From an uncultured Saprospiraceae bacterium (GTDB taxonomy: Bacteria; Bacteroidota; Bacteroidia; Chitinophagales; Saprospiraceae): a stretch of DNA of 64,000 nt. Position 1 is the stretch's first letter. The number at the start of each line of letters is the position of its first letter. Position numbers and translations under genes: made by a program. Below the pieces are notes generated by a model, which did no database searches, was not told the DNA's origin, and worked only from the letters and a program-made list of their open reading frames with translations. The stretch is taken from positions 1 to 64,000 of the forward strand of contig CALKJD010000110.1 in the NCBI GenBank assembly GCA_937995755.1. The letters are read 5' to 3'. Shown here piece after piece: positions 7,450-16,445 of this stretch.

Positions 7450-10400
7450 ATGAAGACAAATCGATTATTTACGCTACTATTATCATTGTTTTTTTTAATT
7501 GTAGTCATAGTATCATGTTCTGACGAAAGTAGCAAGTCTTCAACCTCAGGAATAGAAAGACCTTACCAACCGTGGATTTTTCGTTCTGTATTAGATCAAA
7601 GTCCACGAATGGTGACATTAGCACTCAATGACAAATTGTGGGTGGCTTATCGAACTACTACAGGTGGTTTGTATAAAGCTTGGAGAGGTGAGGTCTTATT
7701 TGATGGCCCTGTTTATACTAATAATCATGGTCCTCAACCCATGACTATTGGTGATGCTTATGTACAAAATGAGGATGCATCTGTTTGGAAATTAATTGAT
7801 GGAAATGGAGACGAGATACCTTCTACTTTTCAGTATAAAGGACATAAAGTAGTAGACGATACTGCTGTACTCATGTATGAGCTTTCGGATAATACTGCAC
7901 CATCGGTTGTACAGATCGAAGAACAAGTAGAGACAGTAGAGTCAGAAATCGGTGATATGATTCTACAAAGAAAATTTACAACATCTAATGTATCCGAAGG
8001 GAGGCAAGTAGTGTTGTCAACAACTGCTAGTTCTATTGCCGCTATCGAAAATGTAATTACTAACGGAAAGCTTACTCAACTAAAAGAGACTGAAGTAAAA
8101 AAAGGATCTCGATCGTTAGTCGATATGTCTGCTGATCTGGTACTCAATGCAAATGCCATTACCAATCTTGATGTAACTTTTGTTGCTGGTGCATCGATAC
8201 CTAATCCACATGCACTAGGTGACGAAGAAGATACAGATGAAACACCAGAAGGAGCTAGACTAATCGCTCGAAATGATTGTAAAACTTGTCATAATAAAAA
8301 TGTAAAAACTATTGGCCCTGCATATGTAGATGTAGCGAAGAGATATAAAAATACCGAAGACAACATTAAGATGCTTGTCATGAAAGTAACAAACGGTGGA
8401 TCTGGAGTATGGGGTAGTCAGATTATGAATGCACATCCAGATCTCTCCCAATATGATATTACCAAAATGGTAGAATATGTGATGTCTCTCGATGCAGATA
8501 CTGAAGGAGATGAAGTAGGTGTAACTACTAAGACCGACATGGCAGCAGAGTCTCCATCTACGGTGGTCAAGATGGAAGATGCTATTCCAGGTGCTGTGAC
8601 AGTGATCTATAAGCAAAAGAAAGGAGTGCAGAACTTAGATGGTATGCAGACAAGTAAAGCAGCTAATGCTGGGATCATGCCTAAGTTTGATAATATTAGT
8701 GGAGCTGATTTTGCTAATAATAGAGATAATTTTGGCTTAGTGGCAGAAGGCTTTTTGTTAATCGAAAAAGAGAACAGCTATAACTTTCGAATCTGGAGTG
8801 ATGATGGATCTAGGGTTTCAATTAATGGTAAAGTTATATTAGATAACGATGGAAATCATGGTACAGATTATAAGGAAGCAGCAGTAACTTTAGCTAAAGG
8901 GTTACATCCATTTAAGATTGAGTATTTTCAAGGTGAAGGGGGAAGTTATTTGTCATGGAATTGGAAGCCAAGTGGATCCGAAATATGGACGGTAATACCG
9001 GCAGAAAATATAATGCATACAGCTGATATGCAAAAAGTCATCGGCGACTTAACTCTACCTATGGCTAATCTCACTAGAGTTCCTGGGGATGGTTATATGG
9101 TTGATGGGGTCCATCCCTCATTTGATCTTTCGCAAGTAAGACCTGAGTCGTTTACACCCAAAGTAGGTGGTATGGATTTCATGTCTGATGGTCGTATGGT
9201 GGTGAGTACTTGGGATGCTGCAGGATCAGTCTATATGTTGGATAATCTCGATGCTGAAAATTCAGAAGATATAAAAGTAACTAAGATTGCAGAAGGACTA
9301 GCAGAGCCACTTGGTCTAAGCGTAGTAGATGATGAAATCTATATTATGCAAAAGCAAGAATTGACCAAGCTTGTAGATAATAATGATGATGGTCTGATAG
9401 ATGAGTATCATACAGTAAGTGATGATTGGCAAGTGTCAGCTAATTTTCACGAATTTGGATTTGGAATGGCTTATAAAGATGGATATTTCTATGCAGCATT
9501 AGCTACAGCAATAGAGCCAGGTGGAGCGAGTTCTAATCCACAGATATCTGACAGAGGAAAATGTATTAAAATCAATAAAGAAACAGGAGCAGTAGAATTC
9601 ATTGCATCTGGATTTAGGACTCCTAATGGAGTAGGTATAGGCTATGGTGGAGATATTTATGTTGCCGATAATCAAGGAGATTGGTTGCCATCTTCTAAGA
9701 TCGTAAGAATACAAGATGGAGCTTTTTATGGTAATAGGTCAGTAAACCCAGAAGCGGTAAAAGGGTTAAAAGATACTCCGCCTTTAGTGTGGTTGCCGCA
9801 AGATGAAATCGGTAATTCGCCAAGTACTCCTTTGGCGATTAATATAGGCCCTTATCAAAATCAAATGATACATGGTGAAGTAACACATGGAGGGGTTAAG
9901 CGTGTATTTGTTGAAGAAGTGGATGGGCAATTGCAAGGTTCATTGTTCAGGTTTACTCAGGGCATAGAAGCAGGAGTCAATAGGCTTGCGTGGGGTCCAG
10001 ATGGAGCACTCTATATTGGAGGTATTGGTTCTACAGGTAATTGGGGGCAGACGGGTAAGCTATGGTATGGCCTACAGAAAATAGTATACAATGAAAAGCC
10101 GACATTTGAAATGTTAGCAGTCAGAGCCAAATCTAATGGAATGGAAATTGAGTTTACAGAACCACTCCAAGAAGGTGATGGTTGGAATCCTAGGGACTTT
10201 ATGGTGAAGCAGTGGTACTACGAACCAACGATTAATTACGGAGGACCTAAGATGGGAGAACAAGCTTTAAAAGTAAAATCGGCTACGGTCTCTACAGATC
10301 GAAAAAGTGTATTCTTAGAGTTTGATGGTCTGAAGAAAAATCATGTAGTGTATATCAAGTTACTTAATCACTATGTAAGTGAAGGTTCGAGATCACTCTG

Positions 10401-11145
10401 GAGCACGGAGACATGGTACACTATGAATAAAGTGCCAACCAATGTGAAAGGAATAGTAAAAAAATCTCCTTTTACGAATAAGCCAAATACATTAACCGGA
10501 GCAGAGCAAGCCGCTGGATGGAAGTTGTTGTTTGATGGGAAATCTACTGCTGGCTGGCATAATTACGGAAAGAAAACTGTAGGATCAAGTTGGAAAATTG
10601 AAAATGAAGCATTGACGCTTGCTACAGATAAGAAATCAGACGGCGGCTGGCAGGTAGCAGATGGAGGCGATCTTGTATCTGATCTACAGTATGAAAATTT
10701 TGAACTTAAACTAGATTGGAAAATCGCCAATTGTGGAAATAGTGGAATCATTTTTTCAGGTTTGGAAACAGAAGAGTATGACTACATCTGGCAGACTGGC
10801 CCAGAAATGCAAATACTTGATAATACCTGTCATCCTGATACGAAATTTGTTACACATAGAGCAGGGGATTTATACGATATGATAGAGACCTCTCATATCA
10901 CAGTAAAGCCTGCAGGAGAATGGAATAAAGTACGGATTATCAAAGTTGATGGCGAAGTAGAGTTTTGGCTTAATGGTTATAAAGTAGTGGAGTTTACGAT
11001 GTATAATGATCAGTGGAAAGAGATGGTATCCAAAAGTAAATTTAATGGTTGGAAAGGATTTGGTGAAGCCAAGAAAGGCCATATCGCATTGCAAGATCAT
11101 GGAGATAGAATCTGGTACAGAAATATAAAAATATTAGAAAAATAG
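7450..11145 (+). CDS. Multidomain lipoprotein: cytochrome c, PA14, beta-propeller, DUF1080
   Basis: 1231 aa. The lipoprotein signal ends VIVSC (Cys about 23). Residues about 40-260 resemble the front part of secreted sugar or PQQ-type dehydrogenases. A cytochrome c domain follows, with heme site CKTCH at 277-281 and a likely Met ligand in QIMNAHPDLS. A PA14 domain lies at about 370-520 (SDDGSRVSINGKVILDNDG). A glucose/sorbosone-dehydrogenase-like propeller spans about 540-900 (MDFMSDGRMVVSTWD ... NGVGIGYGGDIYVADNQGD). A DUF1080 domain, now called 3-keto-disaccharide hydrolase, spans about 1015-1231 (WKLLFDGKSTAGWHNYG ... WKIANCGNSGIIFSG). A role in oxidising and cleaving extracellular sugars is an inference. 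It follows the CRTAC1-like gene in one operon. Confidence 0.9.
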   Translation: MKTNRLFTLLLSLFFLIVVIVSCSDESSKSSTSGIERPYQPWIFRSVLDQSPRMVTLALNDKLWVAYRTTTGGLYKAWRGEVLFDGPVYTNNHGPQPMTIGDAYVQNEDASVWKLIDGNGDEIPSTFQYKGHKVVDDTAVLMYELSDNTAPSVVQIEEQVETVESEIGDMILQRKFTTSNVSEGRQVVLSTTASSIAAIENVITNGKLTQLKETEVKKGSRSLVDMSADLVLNANAITNLDVTFVAGASIPNPHALGDEEDTDETPEGARLIARNDCKTCHNKNVKTIGPAYVDVAKRYKNTEDNIKMLVMKVTNGGSGVWGSQIMNAHPDLSQYDITKMVEYVMSLDADTEGDEVGVTTKTDMAAESPSTVVKMEDAIPGAVTVIYKQKKGVQNLDGMQTSKAANAGIMPKFDNISGADFANNRDNFGLVAEGFLLIEKENSYNFRIWSDDGSRVSINGKVILDNDGNHGTDYKEAAVTLAKGLHPFKIEYFQGEGGSYLSWNWKPSGSEIWTVIPAENIMHTADMQKVIGDLTLPMANLTRVPGDGYMVDGVHPSFDLSQVRPESFTPKVGGMDFMSDGRMVVSTWDAAGSVYMLDNLDAENSEDIKVTKIAEGLAEPLGLSVVDDEIYIMQKQELTKLVDNNDDGLIDEYHTVSDDWQVSANFHEFGFGMAYKDGYFYAALATAIEPGGASSNPQISDRGKCIKINKETGAVEFIASGFRTPNGVGIGYGGDIYVADNQGDWLPSSKIVRIQDGAFYGNRSVNPEAVKGLKDTPPLVWLPQDEIGNSPSTPLAINIGPYQNQMIHGEVTHGGVKRVFVEEVDGQLQGSLFRFTQGIEAGVNRLAWGPDGALYIGGIGSTGNWGQTGKLWYGLQKIVYNEKPTFEMLAVRAKSNGMEIEFTEPLQEGDGWNPRDFMVKQWYYEPTINYGGPKMGEQALKVKSATVSTDRKSVFLEFDGLKKNHVVYIKLLNHYVSEGSRSLWSTETWYTMNKVPTNVKGIVKKSPFTNKPNTLTGAEQAAGWKLLFDGKSTAGWHNYGKKTVGSSWKIENEALTLATDKKSDGGWQVADGGDLVSDLQYENFELKLDWKIANCGNSGIIFSGLETEEYDYIWQTGPEMQILDNTCHPDTKFVTHRAGDLYDMIETSHITVKPAGEWNKVRIIKVDGEVEFWLNGYKVVEFTMYNDQWKEMVSKSKFNGWKGFGEAKKGHIALQDHGDRIWYRNIKILEK

Positions 11146-11224
11146 AACAGTGGCTTTTTGTCTGTACTTTTTTCTAGTTGAGTACAAATTCTTCATTAGT
11201 CATATTTTAAAGGCAATGGCACAC

Positions 11225-11268
11225 AAAAAAAAGACCAAACAGCGCAGAGCGCTATTTGGTCTTTTTTT
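11225..11268 (-). terminator. Terminator hairpin, cassette copy A
   Basis: Eight A plus gaccaaa (11225-11239) pair with tttggtc plus seven T (11255-11268) around a GC-rich inner hairpin (agcgc aga gcgct). It is symmetric and can work on both strands: for the CRTAC1/DUF1080 operon and for the converging gene at 11392. Nearly the same element recurs at 13618-13660. Confidence 0.8.
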
Positions 11269-11270
11269 AA

Positions 11271-11334
11271 ACTCTCAAACTCTCAAACTCTCAAACTCTC
11301 AAACTCTCAAACTCTCAAACTCTCAAACTCTCAA
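11271..11334. repeat. Eight perfect copies of an 8-nt tandem repeat
   Basis: The unit actctcaa is repeated eight times without change, followed by decayed related units up to about 11380. It is non-coding: it lies between the terminator hairpin and the stop of the gene at 11392. Identical copies suggest recent slippage expansion. Confidence 0.9.
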
Positions 11335-11353
11335 AAGTCTCAATTCTGATAGG

Positions 11354-11377
11354 CTCAATTCTAAAAGTCTATCGTCT
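11354..11377. repeat. 24-nt exact duplicate, copy A
   Basis: This 24-nt stretch is identical to 13675-13698. Both copies stand between a minus-strand stop codon and the same type of terminator hairpin. Confidence 0.85.
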
Positions 11378-11391
11378 CCAACTCCCAAACA

Positions 11392-13011
11392 TTACAACTT
11401 AACACACTCACCCTCTCTTATAGTCAATACAAAATTGCTAAAGAAATCTACCTCACTCATGACACGATCTATAATGTCTTGCATGATAGGATCTTCTGGT
11501 AGATTAGCATCATAAGTGGCTCCACGAGAGATTACTTCTGCTTGATTACAATATCGCTCAAGAGTAAAATTGTTAAAGTCAAATCGTATGTCTTTCTCTA
11601 CCTTATGGAATTCAATTAAATCCAATAATTCGGTGTAAGCTATCTCCGTCAGATACATACGCTTGACACCATAGTTATACATTATGTCATATGTGTTTTT
11701 ATCTATCCTATTGATCTGCATTCCTGGACGAGAAGCAATTGGACAGAGTGTAGGATCTACTTCTGGTTCGTCCGGTTTGTCTGCACATTGAGCTAGTATT
11801 TCTTCTGTCGAATTACAGCCTGATCCATTGTCTTCCCAAACAGATGGAGGGTCATTATCTCCTCGCTCTAATACAGCACAGACTAGTTTAGAATGGCATA
11901 TGCTCAAGTTAGGATTTTGTGTTACATTAAACCAATGAATTGAATCTGCTTCTATGCCATCTAAGCCAGAGATATCTGATAGATTAGGATTGCTCTGTAT
12001 TCGAAAATATGGTTTAAATCCGGTTACACTTTTTACATTGGATAAAAAATCTAAATGTTCAAAATTACAACGAAATACTTCTATTCTATTGAACCCTACA
12101 CTTTTCAATTTAAGGAAGCTATTAAAAGGGCCCCCATTTATTTCGTAAATATTTAAATTTAGAGTAATCGAAATTAATTTGTTGAAAAGAGTAATGGGTT
12201 CTTCTTGAACTATACCAGAGATTCCAATTGCTCCTGCTGTTTCTAAATTTCTAAAAATATCAATTTCTTCAATAGCAATTCCCAATAGCACAATACCTCC
12301 TGCTACAGGTGTATTGTTGAATCCTTTAAATCTATTTAATCCTGGTGAAAGTATTACTACATTAAACACTGAATCTAATTGATTAAAGCCATCAATTTCT
12401 ACCAAGCTAGAATTACCAATTAACCTTACATTATGAATATATCTTGCAGTGTTAAATGAAGGGATGTTCAATAGGCTTATATTGTCTAAGAAGAATAACT
12501 CTTCTTGGATATACTCCAACCCTTCAAACCCTTCGATCAAACTGAGGTTTTGATTATCGATGATAGCCATATTATTAAGACTGTCTATCTGATTACCTCC
12601 AAAAATATAATTAAGGTTATTGTTTCTAGAAATTTCTATGTTGGATAAAACAGAAGCTTTTATATCCAATAGGATCTCTTGCAAATTAAAATTGTCCGAA
12701 ATAGTTGTATTGCCTTCTACAGTCAAGGTGCTATTCAAAGATTCGATAGAAATAAGTTGGTTGCATAGTTTTATTTCTAAGTCGCCAGTGATAAGTGTAA
12801 TCTGGCTAAGTGGACTTAGGTCTACAATGTTAGACCCATTAGCATCACCCAACAAGATGACCGACCCATCTATAGCAGTGCAATCAGGGTTGTCTATGAC
12901 AAACGCATCTAACTCCAACTGAGTAGAAAATAGGTAATCTTGCACACAAGTCTGTGCTACACTTGATAGACAAGTGCAACACAGATATGTTATTATAATT
13001 AGGTTTTTCAT
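11392..13011 (-). CDS. Secreted repeat protein, receptor L-domain-like
   Basis: 539 aa with a signal peptide ending SSVAQ. Residues about 45-370 are repeats of about 22-25 residues that alternate beta strands with Asn-rich turns, such as LTVEGNTTISDNFNLQEI, LSNIEISRNNNLNYIFGG and NNMAIIDNQNLSLIEGF. This is the pattern of receptor L-domain / leucine-rich-like solenoids common in Bacteroidota surface proteins. Cys pairs near ISGLDGIEAD and SICHSKLVCAVLERGDNDPP close the solenoid. The last 110 residues (from about CPIASRPGMQINR) are a separate, unrecognised domain. No type IX sorting domain is visible. The gene is 14 nt downstream of the 112-aa gene and followed by the repeat cassette. The function is unknown; surface binding is likely. 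Confidence 0.75.
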   Translation of the reverse strand: MKNLIIITYLCCTCLSSVAQTCVQDYLFSTQLELDAFVIDNPDCTAIDGSVILLGDANGSNIVDLSPLSQITLITGDLEIKLCNQLISIESLNSTLTVEGNTTISDNFNLQEILLDIKASVLSNIEISRNNNLNYIFGGNQIDSLNNMAIIDNQNLSLIEGFEGLEYIQEELFFLDNISLLNIPSFNTARYIHNVRLIGNSSLVEIDGFNQLDSVFNVVILSPGLNRFKGFNNTPVAGGIVLLGIAIEEIDIFRNLETAGAIGISGIVQEEPITLFNKLISITLNLNIYEINGGPFNSFLKLKSVGFNRIEVFRCNFEHLDFLSNVKSVTGFKPYFRIQSNPNLSDISGLDGIEADSIHWFNVTQNPNLSICHSKLVCAVLERGDNDPPSVWEDNGSGCNSTEEILAQCADKPDEPEVDPTLCPIASRPGMQINRIDKNTYDIMYNYGVKRMYLTEIAYTELLDLIEFHKVEKDIRFDFNNFTLERYCNQAEVISRGATYDANLPEDPIMQDIIDRVMSEVDFFSNFVLTIREGECVKL

Positions 13012-13025
13012 TTTATCGATATATA

Positions 13026-13364
13026 TTATTCATTACATGAGTCGAAAAAAGGTACTGAAGTATTAGTAGCAGTAGATCCATTACAATTACTTCCGTTCCA
13101 CGTATCAGATCCTCTGATGGTAAGTAATTCGTGATCTCCTATTGCAAATATACCATCTGTATATCCATACTCTATGAGATATCCTCCTTCTGGATTAGGA
13201 GTTACCACTACAGTAGTAGCGTCAAAGTAGACATTGACAATAATAGTGATAGTAGCTTCTATGAAGAACCATTCAGTACCATTCCATTGTGGATAGCTGT
13301 TACTTATTGTGGCTAATACTTGCGTCAGATTAGGTACAATATGACCTGTAGGTAATTTAAGCAT
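13026..13364 (-). CDS. Hypothetical protein, 112 aa
   Basis: It lies 14 nt upstream of the L-domain-like gene on the same strand, so the two are probably co-transcribed. The sequence is beta-rich with Asn, Thr and Gly (for example IEATITIIVNVYFDATTVVV and GSDTWNGSNCNGSTATNTS) and two Cys near the C-terminus. No signal peptide is seen, although its composition looks like that of secreted proteins. It may be the C-terminal part of a longer secreted protein whose front was lost, or the true start may lie elsewhere. No family is recognised. Confidence 0.5.
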   Translation of the reverse strand: MLKLPTGHIVPNLTQVLATISNSYPQWNGTEWFFIEATITIIVNVYFDATTVVVTPNPEGGYLIEYGYTDGIFAIGDHELLTIRGSDTWNGSNCNGSTATNTSVPFFDSCNE

Positions 13365-13617
13365 AGGTAGCTAGATCTAGGCAAACTAAAAACTATGGAA
13401 TATCATAATTGATGTTTATATCTAATGTTAATTCCAATTATCAATGCTAAAATAACAGTTTGTTCTGAAGTAGGCGATGTTATTGAATCTAATAATAAGG
13501 AGTATTGCTAAATTAAAAATAATCCACTCCTTTGTATTTGTTTAAGAGGTAAATTCAAAGGTATATTTCTGCTAACCTTCTCTTTATACAAATCACAGCC
13601 GAAAAACTTCGGTAAAC

Positions 13618-13660
13618 AAAAAAAAGACCAAACAGCGCACAGCGCAATTTGGTCTTTTTT
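13618..13660 (-). terminator. Terminator hairpin, cassette copy B
   Basis: Seven A plus gaccaaa (13618-13631) pair with tttggtc plus seven T (13647-13660) around gcgc aca gcgc. It terminates the FadL-like gene on the minus strand and resembles copy A almost base for base. The rest of the gap 13365-13617 shows only AT-rich sequence and a small ccgaa/ttcgg hairpin at 13599-13612; no gene was seen there. Confidence 0.8.
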
Positions 13661-13674
13661 TATTCTCTCAATAG

Positions 13675-13698
13675 TCTCAATTCTAAAAGTCTATCGTC
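13675..13698. repeat. 24-nt exact duplicate, copy B
   Basis: It is identical to 11354-11377. Here it is surrounded by shorter variants of the agtct/ctcaa units rather than the expanded 8-nt array. Confidence 0.85.
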
Positions 13699-13712
13699 TA
13701 AAAGTCTCAAGT

Positions 13713-15116
13713 CTAAAACTTAAACCCTGCAGTGAATTGAATCACCCCTTTCGTAGTCTCTGTATTGGCTAGTGGAGTATGATCTTCGTTTTGCGGAACA
13801 TAAGCTATATACCCTTCTTCGTTACTGTTGCGTGAATAAGATATATCGAAATAAAAATTATCTTCTCTCAATCCTAATCCATAAGAATAAGTTGAACTAT
13901 ATTCACCTTCGTTCGCATCGTTAGAATATGGTGATTGTAATAATCCTGTTCCTAATCTCAATCTAAATTTTTCATACGCAAGTTCAGTTCCTAATCTAAG
14001 ATTAACCACTGACCCCAATTCTTTTTCTATCTCTTGATTGAGTTCTTCGCCATATACGATGTCTGCAAGTTCTGGACTATAAGCACCTAGGTCGAAATTG
14101 GAAGATGAGTAATCTAAAAATTCTACATCAGCATTGGCAAAACCTTTGATTTTTCCTAAGTTGTACAGTACTCCCACACTACCATTTACTTTCCATGGAG
14201 TTTTGTATTTGTATTTAAAGTTCCCATCAGATGCTAATGCATCAGTTTCGCCATTGTCGAATGTATATTCGTCAGACTCACCAAAATCTTCAGTGATAGT
14301 ATAATAGTTAGGCGAGTGAACAGACGCACCTATTCTAAGTGGTTTTACACCTTTGTAAATAAAGCCAGCTTTAAAGTTGATTCCAGCTCCACTAGCGTTA
14401 AGATAGTCTTCGCGATCATATTTGTTAAATACTTGTAAGGCATTAATTTCATCCTCTTCGACGTAAAATTTCTCTTCATCAAACGAGACAAATGGAATTC
14501 CAAGCGAGATACCAATATCTAATTTGTTGTCATAGTTTCCGGCCCATCCAAAGTTAAGTTCACTGACATATCCTTTCTGAGAAACTAAGTGTTCCTTTCT
14601 TAAAGAAGCATTCTGATATGCAATGTCAAAAATGGCTACTGGTACTTCACTTAAGCTCTCTGAATAACTTCCTACTGTCGTTCCTCGATACAAAAACGAT
14701 TTGTTTAGATCAGCTACTTTTTGAAATCCAATAGTAAAATTAGATGTCTGCCATTTACCTGAGCTTGGTCTTGATACAAATACGGCAGCCATATTGCTTA
14801 ATCCAAAATTAGTTTTTGATTGATTAGTTGTGTTTGCCGAATCTTCTACTAAGAAAGCATCTGTATTAGTACTTGTGATAGTAGGTGTAAACGTAAATTC
14901 TGATCTATAGAATCCTGCTAATCCTGCTGGATTGATACTCATAGCACCAATGTCGCCTCCCATGGATCCAAATGATCCTCCTACGCCAGCTACTCTCGCT
15001 GTACCCTGTGGTGTCAGCACAGAGTATCTAAGCGCGTCAGATATAGTCTGTCCGTAGCTACTTACTCCTACGCATGCCAGTATTAGGGTAAGCGTTATAT
15101 ATTTTATTCTAGTCAT
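13713..15116 (-). CDS. OmpP1/FadL-family outer-membrane barrel protein
   Basis: 467 aa. The signal peptide ends SSYGQ. The mature start TISDALRYSVLTPQGTARVA, with the following GSFGSMGGDIGAMSINPAGLAGF, matches the N-terminal hatch of FadL-like proteins in Bacteroidota, and the chain ends in an aromatic strand (GVIQFTAGFKF), as expected for an outer-membrane barrel. FadL proteins let hydrophobic molecules such as long-chain fatty acids cross the outer membrane. The exact substrate cannot be read from the sequence. The gene follows the Ser/Arg-rich protein gene on the same strand and precedes cassette copy B. As I recall, FadL-like genes next to proS are a conserved arrangement in Bacteroidota. 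Confidence 0.85.
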   Translation of the reverse strand: MTRIKYITLTLILACVGVSSYGQTISDALRYSVLTPQGTARVAGVGGSFGSMGGDIGAMSINPAGLAGFYRSEFTFTPTITSTNTDAFLVEDSANTTNQSKTNFGLSNMAAVFVSRPSSGKWQTSNFTIGFQKVADLNKSFLYRGTTVGSYSESLSEVPVAIFDIAYQNASLRKEHLVSQKGYVSELNFGWAGNYDNKLDIGISLGIPFVSFDEEKFYVEEDEINALQVFNKYDREDYLNASGAGINFKAGFIYKGVKPLRIGASVHSPNYYTITEDFGESDEYTFDNGETDALASDGNFKYKYKTPWKVNGSVGVLYNLGKIKGFANADVEFLDYSSSNFDLGAYSPELADIVYGEELNQEIEKELGSVVNLRLGTELAYEKFRLRLGTGLLQSPYSNDANEGEYSSTYSYGLGLREDNFYFDISYSRNSNEEGYIAYVPQNEDHTPLANTETTKGVIQFTAGFKF

Positions 15117-15150
15117 TTTATTTTGGTTTTAAATTTTCGCCAAAGCGTAT

Positions 15151-15183
15151 AAAAAAGGTGGACAATAACTTGTATCATCCACC
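15151..15183 (-). terminator. Terminator after the Ser/Arg-rich protein gene
   Basis: ggtgga (15157-15162) pairs with tccacc (15178-15183), followed on the minus strand by six T (complement of 15151-15156). It separates this gene from the FadL-like gene. Confidence 0.65.
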
Positions 15184-15251
15184 CTATATTTATTCGCGTT
15201 TATCTAATCACGAAGTGGTAGATTGTAACACTCCTCTATATTTAACTGTAA

Positions 15252-16445
15252 TTATCCTCTTCCTCCACTTCTAGAGCTGCGGCTGCTTGATGAAGATTTT
15301 TTACTCGAAGATCCACTTGATCTTGTAGAAGATGATCTACTACTTCTCGAGGAAGAACTAGAGTTAATCTTCGATCTGCTTGAACTTGATCCTACAGATG
15401 ATCCATTTGATCTAGACCTTGTACTTCCACTATTGCTGTTATAGTTTCTTCTCGGAGTACTTGAAGAAGCTTTAGTTCTACTCGTAGTACGCCCACTTCT
15501 AGTAGTTGCTTTCGTAGAGCTACCTGATCTAGTCGTCGTTCTATCAGCATTGGTATTAGTCGTTCTATTTCTCTTATAGATTGACGGTCTAGTGGATCTA
15601 CTTGTCGTGGTAGTAGATCTAGTTGTCGTGGTAGTAGTAGCACCAGATTGACTTCCATTAGTCCTTGTAGTGGCTCCAGTTACCTTCGTTTTTGTCCCAG
15701 CCATAGTTGGGTTACTAGTTGCTCCAGTAGTACTTACTCTTCCAGTATTAGGATTTTTACCTCTTGTACTGCTTATAGTAGCTCCACCTTTTCTAGATCC
15801 ATACGTTCTAGTATCTGTGTATCTTGGAGTTTTACTATTATAGTTGCGGTAGCCATTTCCGTTGTAACCGTTAGTTCCGTTTCCGTAATAGTTGTTTACG
15901 ATATAGTTACCTCCACCGTAATATCCACTACCACCGTAGTATCCACTATTGAATCCATTGCCACACCATGAGTTATTACCCCATGAGTTCCATCTGTTGT
16001 AACGGTTATATCTGTAAGCATTACCCCATCCACTATATGCATAAGGACTTCCGAAAGAAACGCTTATGAATGATCCTCCATAGTTATAAGGATCATAAAA
16101 AGGATCATAGAATGGATCATTCCATCTACTTGAACCTCTATAATAGTTAGAGTAGTATCCTCTATTGAAATTTCCACCACTGCGGAATCTTCTTATTCTA
16201 TTTGTGTAATTATAGTCATAGTCATCATAGTATTCGTAATCAGAGTCATCGTAATCTGAATTGCCAAATTCTTCACTATAATTAGTTTCGCTCTCTACAT
16301 CAGACTCATCGTCAGAGTATGTGTAATATGTAGCGTCATCAGTATCCGGATCATAATATAGATCGTCAAACTGAGCTTGGAGGCTTACACTTGCGATTAA
16401 TGCAAATATTAGCGTCATGAATGTGTGTTGTAGTATGCTTTTCAT
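15252..16445 (-). CDS. Secreted low-complexity protein: acidic/Tyr front, Gly/Asn/Tyr middle, Ser/Arg tail
   Basis: 397 aa with a signal peptide ending SLQAQ. Three compositional zones follow: residues about 25-85 are rich in Asp, Glu and Tyr (for example YYDPDTDDATYYTYSDDES); about 90-200 are rich in Tyr, Asn, Gly and Trp, including two FYDP repeats; about 205-397 are rich in Ser, Thr and Arg and end in runs of Ser-Ser-Arg. The strong negative-to-positive charge gradient suggests self-association or binding to anionic polymers, an inference only. Similar proteins upstream of FadL-like genes have been called vitellogenin-like in some Bacteroidota genomes, a label with no functional support. 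Confidence 0.75.
   Translation of the reverse strand: MKSILQHTFMTLIFALIASVSLQAQFDDLYYDPDTDDATYYTYSDDESDVESETNYSEEFGNSDYDDSDYEYYDDYDYNYTNRIRRFRSGGNFNRGYYSNYYRGSSRWNDPFYDPFYDPYNYGGSFISVSFGSPYAYSGWGNAYRYNRYNRWNSWGNNSWCGNGFNSGYYGGSGYYGGGNYIVNNYYGNGTNGYNGNGYRNYNSKTPRYTDTRTYGSRKGGATISSTRGKNPNTGRVSTTGATSNPTMAGTKTKVTGATTRTNGSQSGATTTTTTRSTTTTSRSTRPSIYKRNRTTNTNADRTTTRSGSSTKATTRSGRTTSRTKASSSTPRRNYNSNSGSTRSRSNGSSVGSSSSRSKINSSSSSRSSRSSSTRSSGSSSKKSSSSSRSSRSGGRG

Noticed and set aside
11150-11515. Plus-strand frame with SQTLKLSN repeats
   Set aside because: It is only a translation of the 8-nt tandem repeat and hairpin, and it runs into the opposite gene at 11392.
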